Source: Euglena gracilis (taxonomy: Eukaryota > Euglenida > Euglenophyceae > Euglenales). From it: a stretch of DNA of 64,000 bases. Of this stretch, positions 63,415 through 64,000 are shown piece by piece. A program made the position numbers and the translations under genes. The DNA lies in assembly GCA_039621445.1 (NCBI GenBank), contig CP154956.1, positions 82,828,474 through 82,892,473 of the forward strand. The letters run 5' to 3'. The notes beneath the pieces are model-generated. The model was not told the origin of the DNA, searched no databases, and saw nothing but the letters and a program-made list of their open reading frames with translations. The first letter of the stretch is position 1. The number at the start of each line of letters is the position of its first letter.

Positions 63415-63569
63415 AGCCCGCAACCAGCAAAGACGAGACGAACCCGTGCGTTTCCTCCCTGTCCAGGCAGCGGACATGCACCACATGCTACCGGCGATTC
63501 GTAGTCGACGAGAATTCCCATGTATGCCTTCCTTCGCGGAGCTCGCGCAGTCCCCATTCGAAGAGTGAT
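63415..63569 (+). CDS. Candidate terminal exon, uncertain
   Basis: Open frame ARNQQRRDEPVRFLPVQAAD then MHHMLPAIRSRREFPC ... ELAQSPFEE and a stop at 63567-63569. Composition suits coding, but the phase does not match the 62861 donor directly. Confidence 0.35.
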
Positions 63570-64000
63570 GATCTCTTCTTGGAAATCTGCAAAAGGGGAG
63601 GGGATCCTACAATGTGATGCATTGCCATCTGATGGAAAAAAGAGCAATAATATGATACCACATCAGGAGAGGTCCATTTCAGGGCAAACTGCGTCCAGAA
63701 ATGGTTCTCATGGTACTGGCCGGACCAAGTCTAACACCCTAAAATATAAGCAATCCCCTCTATAAGCAACCCCTGGTGCCAATTTTTAAATATATATGAG
63801 CATCCGGTTGCTTGCTTATGTTTGGGGGGTTAATTGACTTGCCATGCAGTACTCCTGAGGAGAGGTGTGGGAAAATGAATCCAATCGCAGAGCCGCCCAT
63901 CCCAGCTGACTTTTCCTGGCTGAATCCTGGCATGGTTGGCCCCTCCCCCTGGGGCAGGGATAGATGGGAAGCCCTTTTGTTTTGAGGTAGGTGGTGGGGG

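Overview
This window is nuclear DNA of a eukaryote, most probably a euglenid (Euglenozoa). Coding sequence comes in short, GC-rich exons (50-210 nt) separated by long, repeat-filled introns. Three gene loci can be recognised or followed by protein similarity and reading frame, plus one uncertain leading stretch. The diagnostic trait is the introns. Several lack GT/AG and instead have CAG at +4..+6 and CTG at -8..-6, which is the published consensus of euglenid nonconventional introns. When these introns are removed the known protein families join in frame. Other introns in the window are ordinary GT-AG.

Layout. (1) 62-3104, minus: tRNA nucleotidyltransferase (CCA-adding enzyme), six exons, running off the left edge. 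(2) About 6.4-14.2 kb, plus: isolated GC-rich candidate exons. (3) About 16.2-36.2 kb, plus: a gene of unknown family. Six of its introns are GT-AG, five of them joining exons through to 36242, with further candidate exons up to 38.7 kb. (4) 40915-49150, plus: a zinc-free medium-chain dehydrogenase/reductase (VAT-1/quinone oxidoreductase type) in 11 exons. (5) 51075-62861, plus: an F-box exon followed downstream by exons that join in frame into a long coiled coil; whether they are one gene is inferred.

Between and inside these genes the DNA is saturated with DNA transposons. A 4.3-kb element (24014-28360) carries a decayed transposase with a BED-like zinc finger. A 1.6-kb derivative (20674-22270) shares its ends. 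At least a dozen short non-autonomous elements begin CAG and end CTG (or close variants) and are flanked by 8-bp target-site duplications (hAT-like). Two cases of nesting are readable. Simple-sequence tracts (CA, GT/GTGC, ACACC, TATC, GATA and others) lie mostly in introns.

Main observation: the euglenid intron geometry (3 nt before CAG plus 5 nt after CTG) equals exactly one 8-bp target-site duplication. Two CCA-gene introns still show the duplication at 8/8 and 7/8, and splicing restores one copy. This indicates that the nonconventional introns here are hAT-like elements spliced out at the RNA level. No rRNA, tRNA, CRISPR or bacterial-type signals were found.
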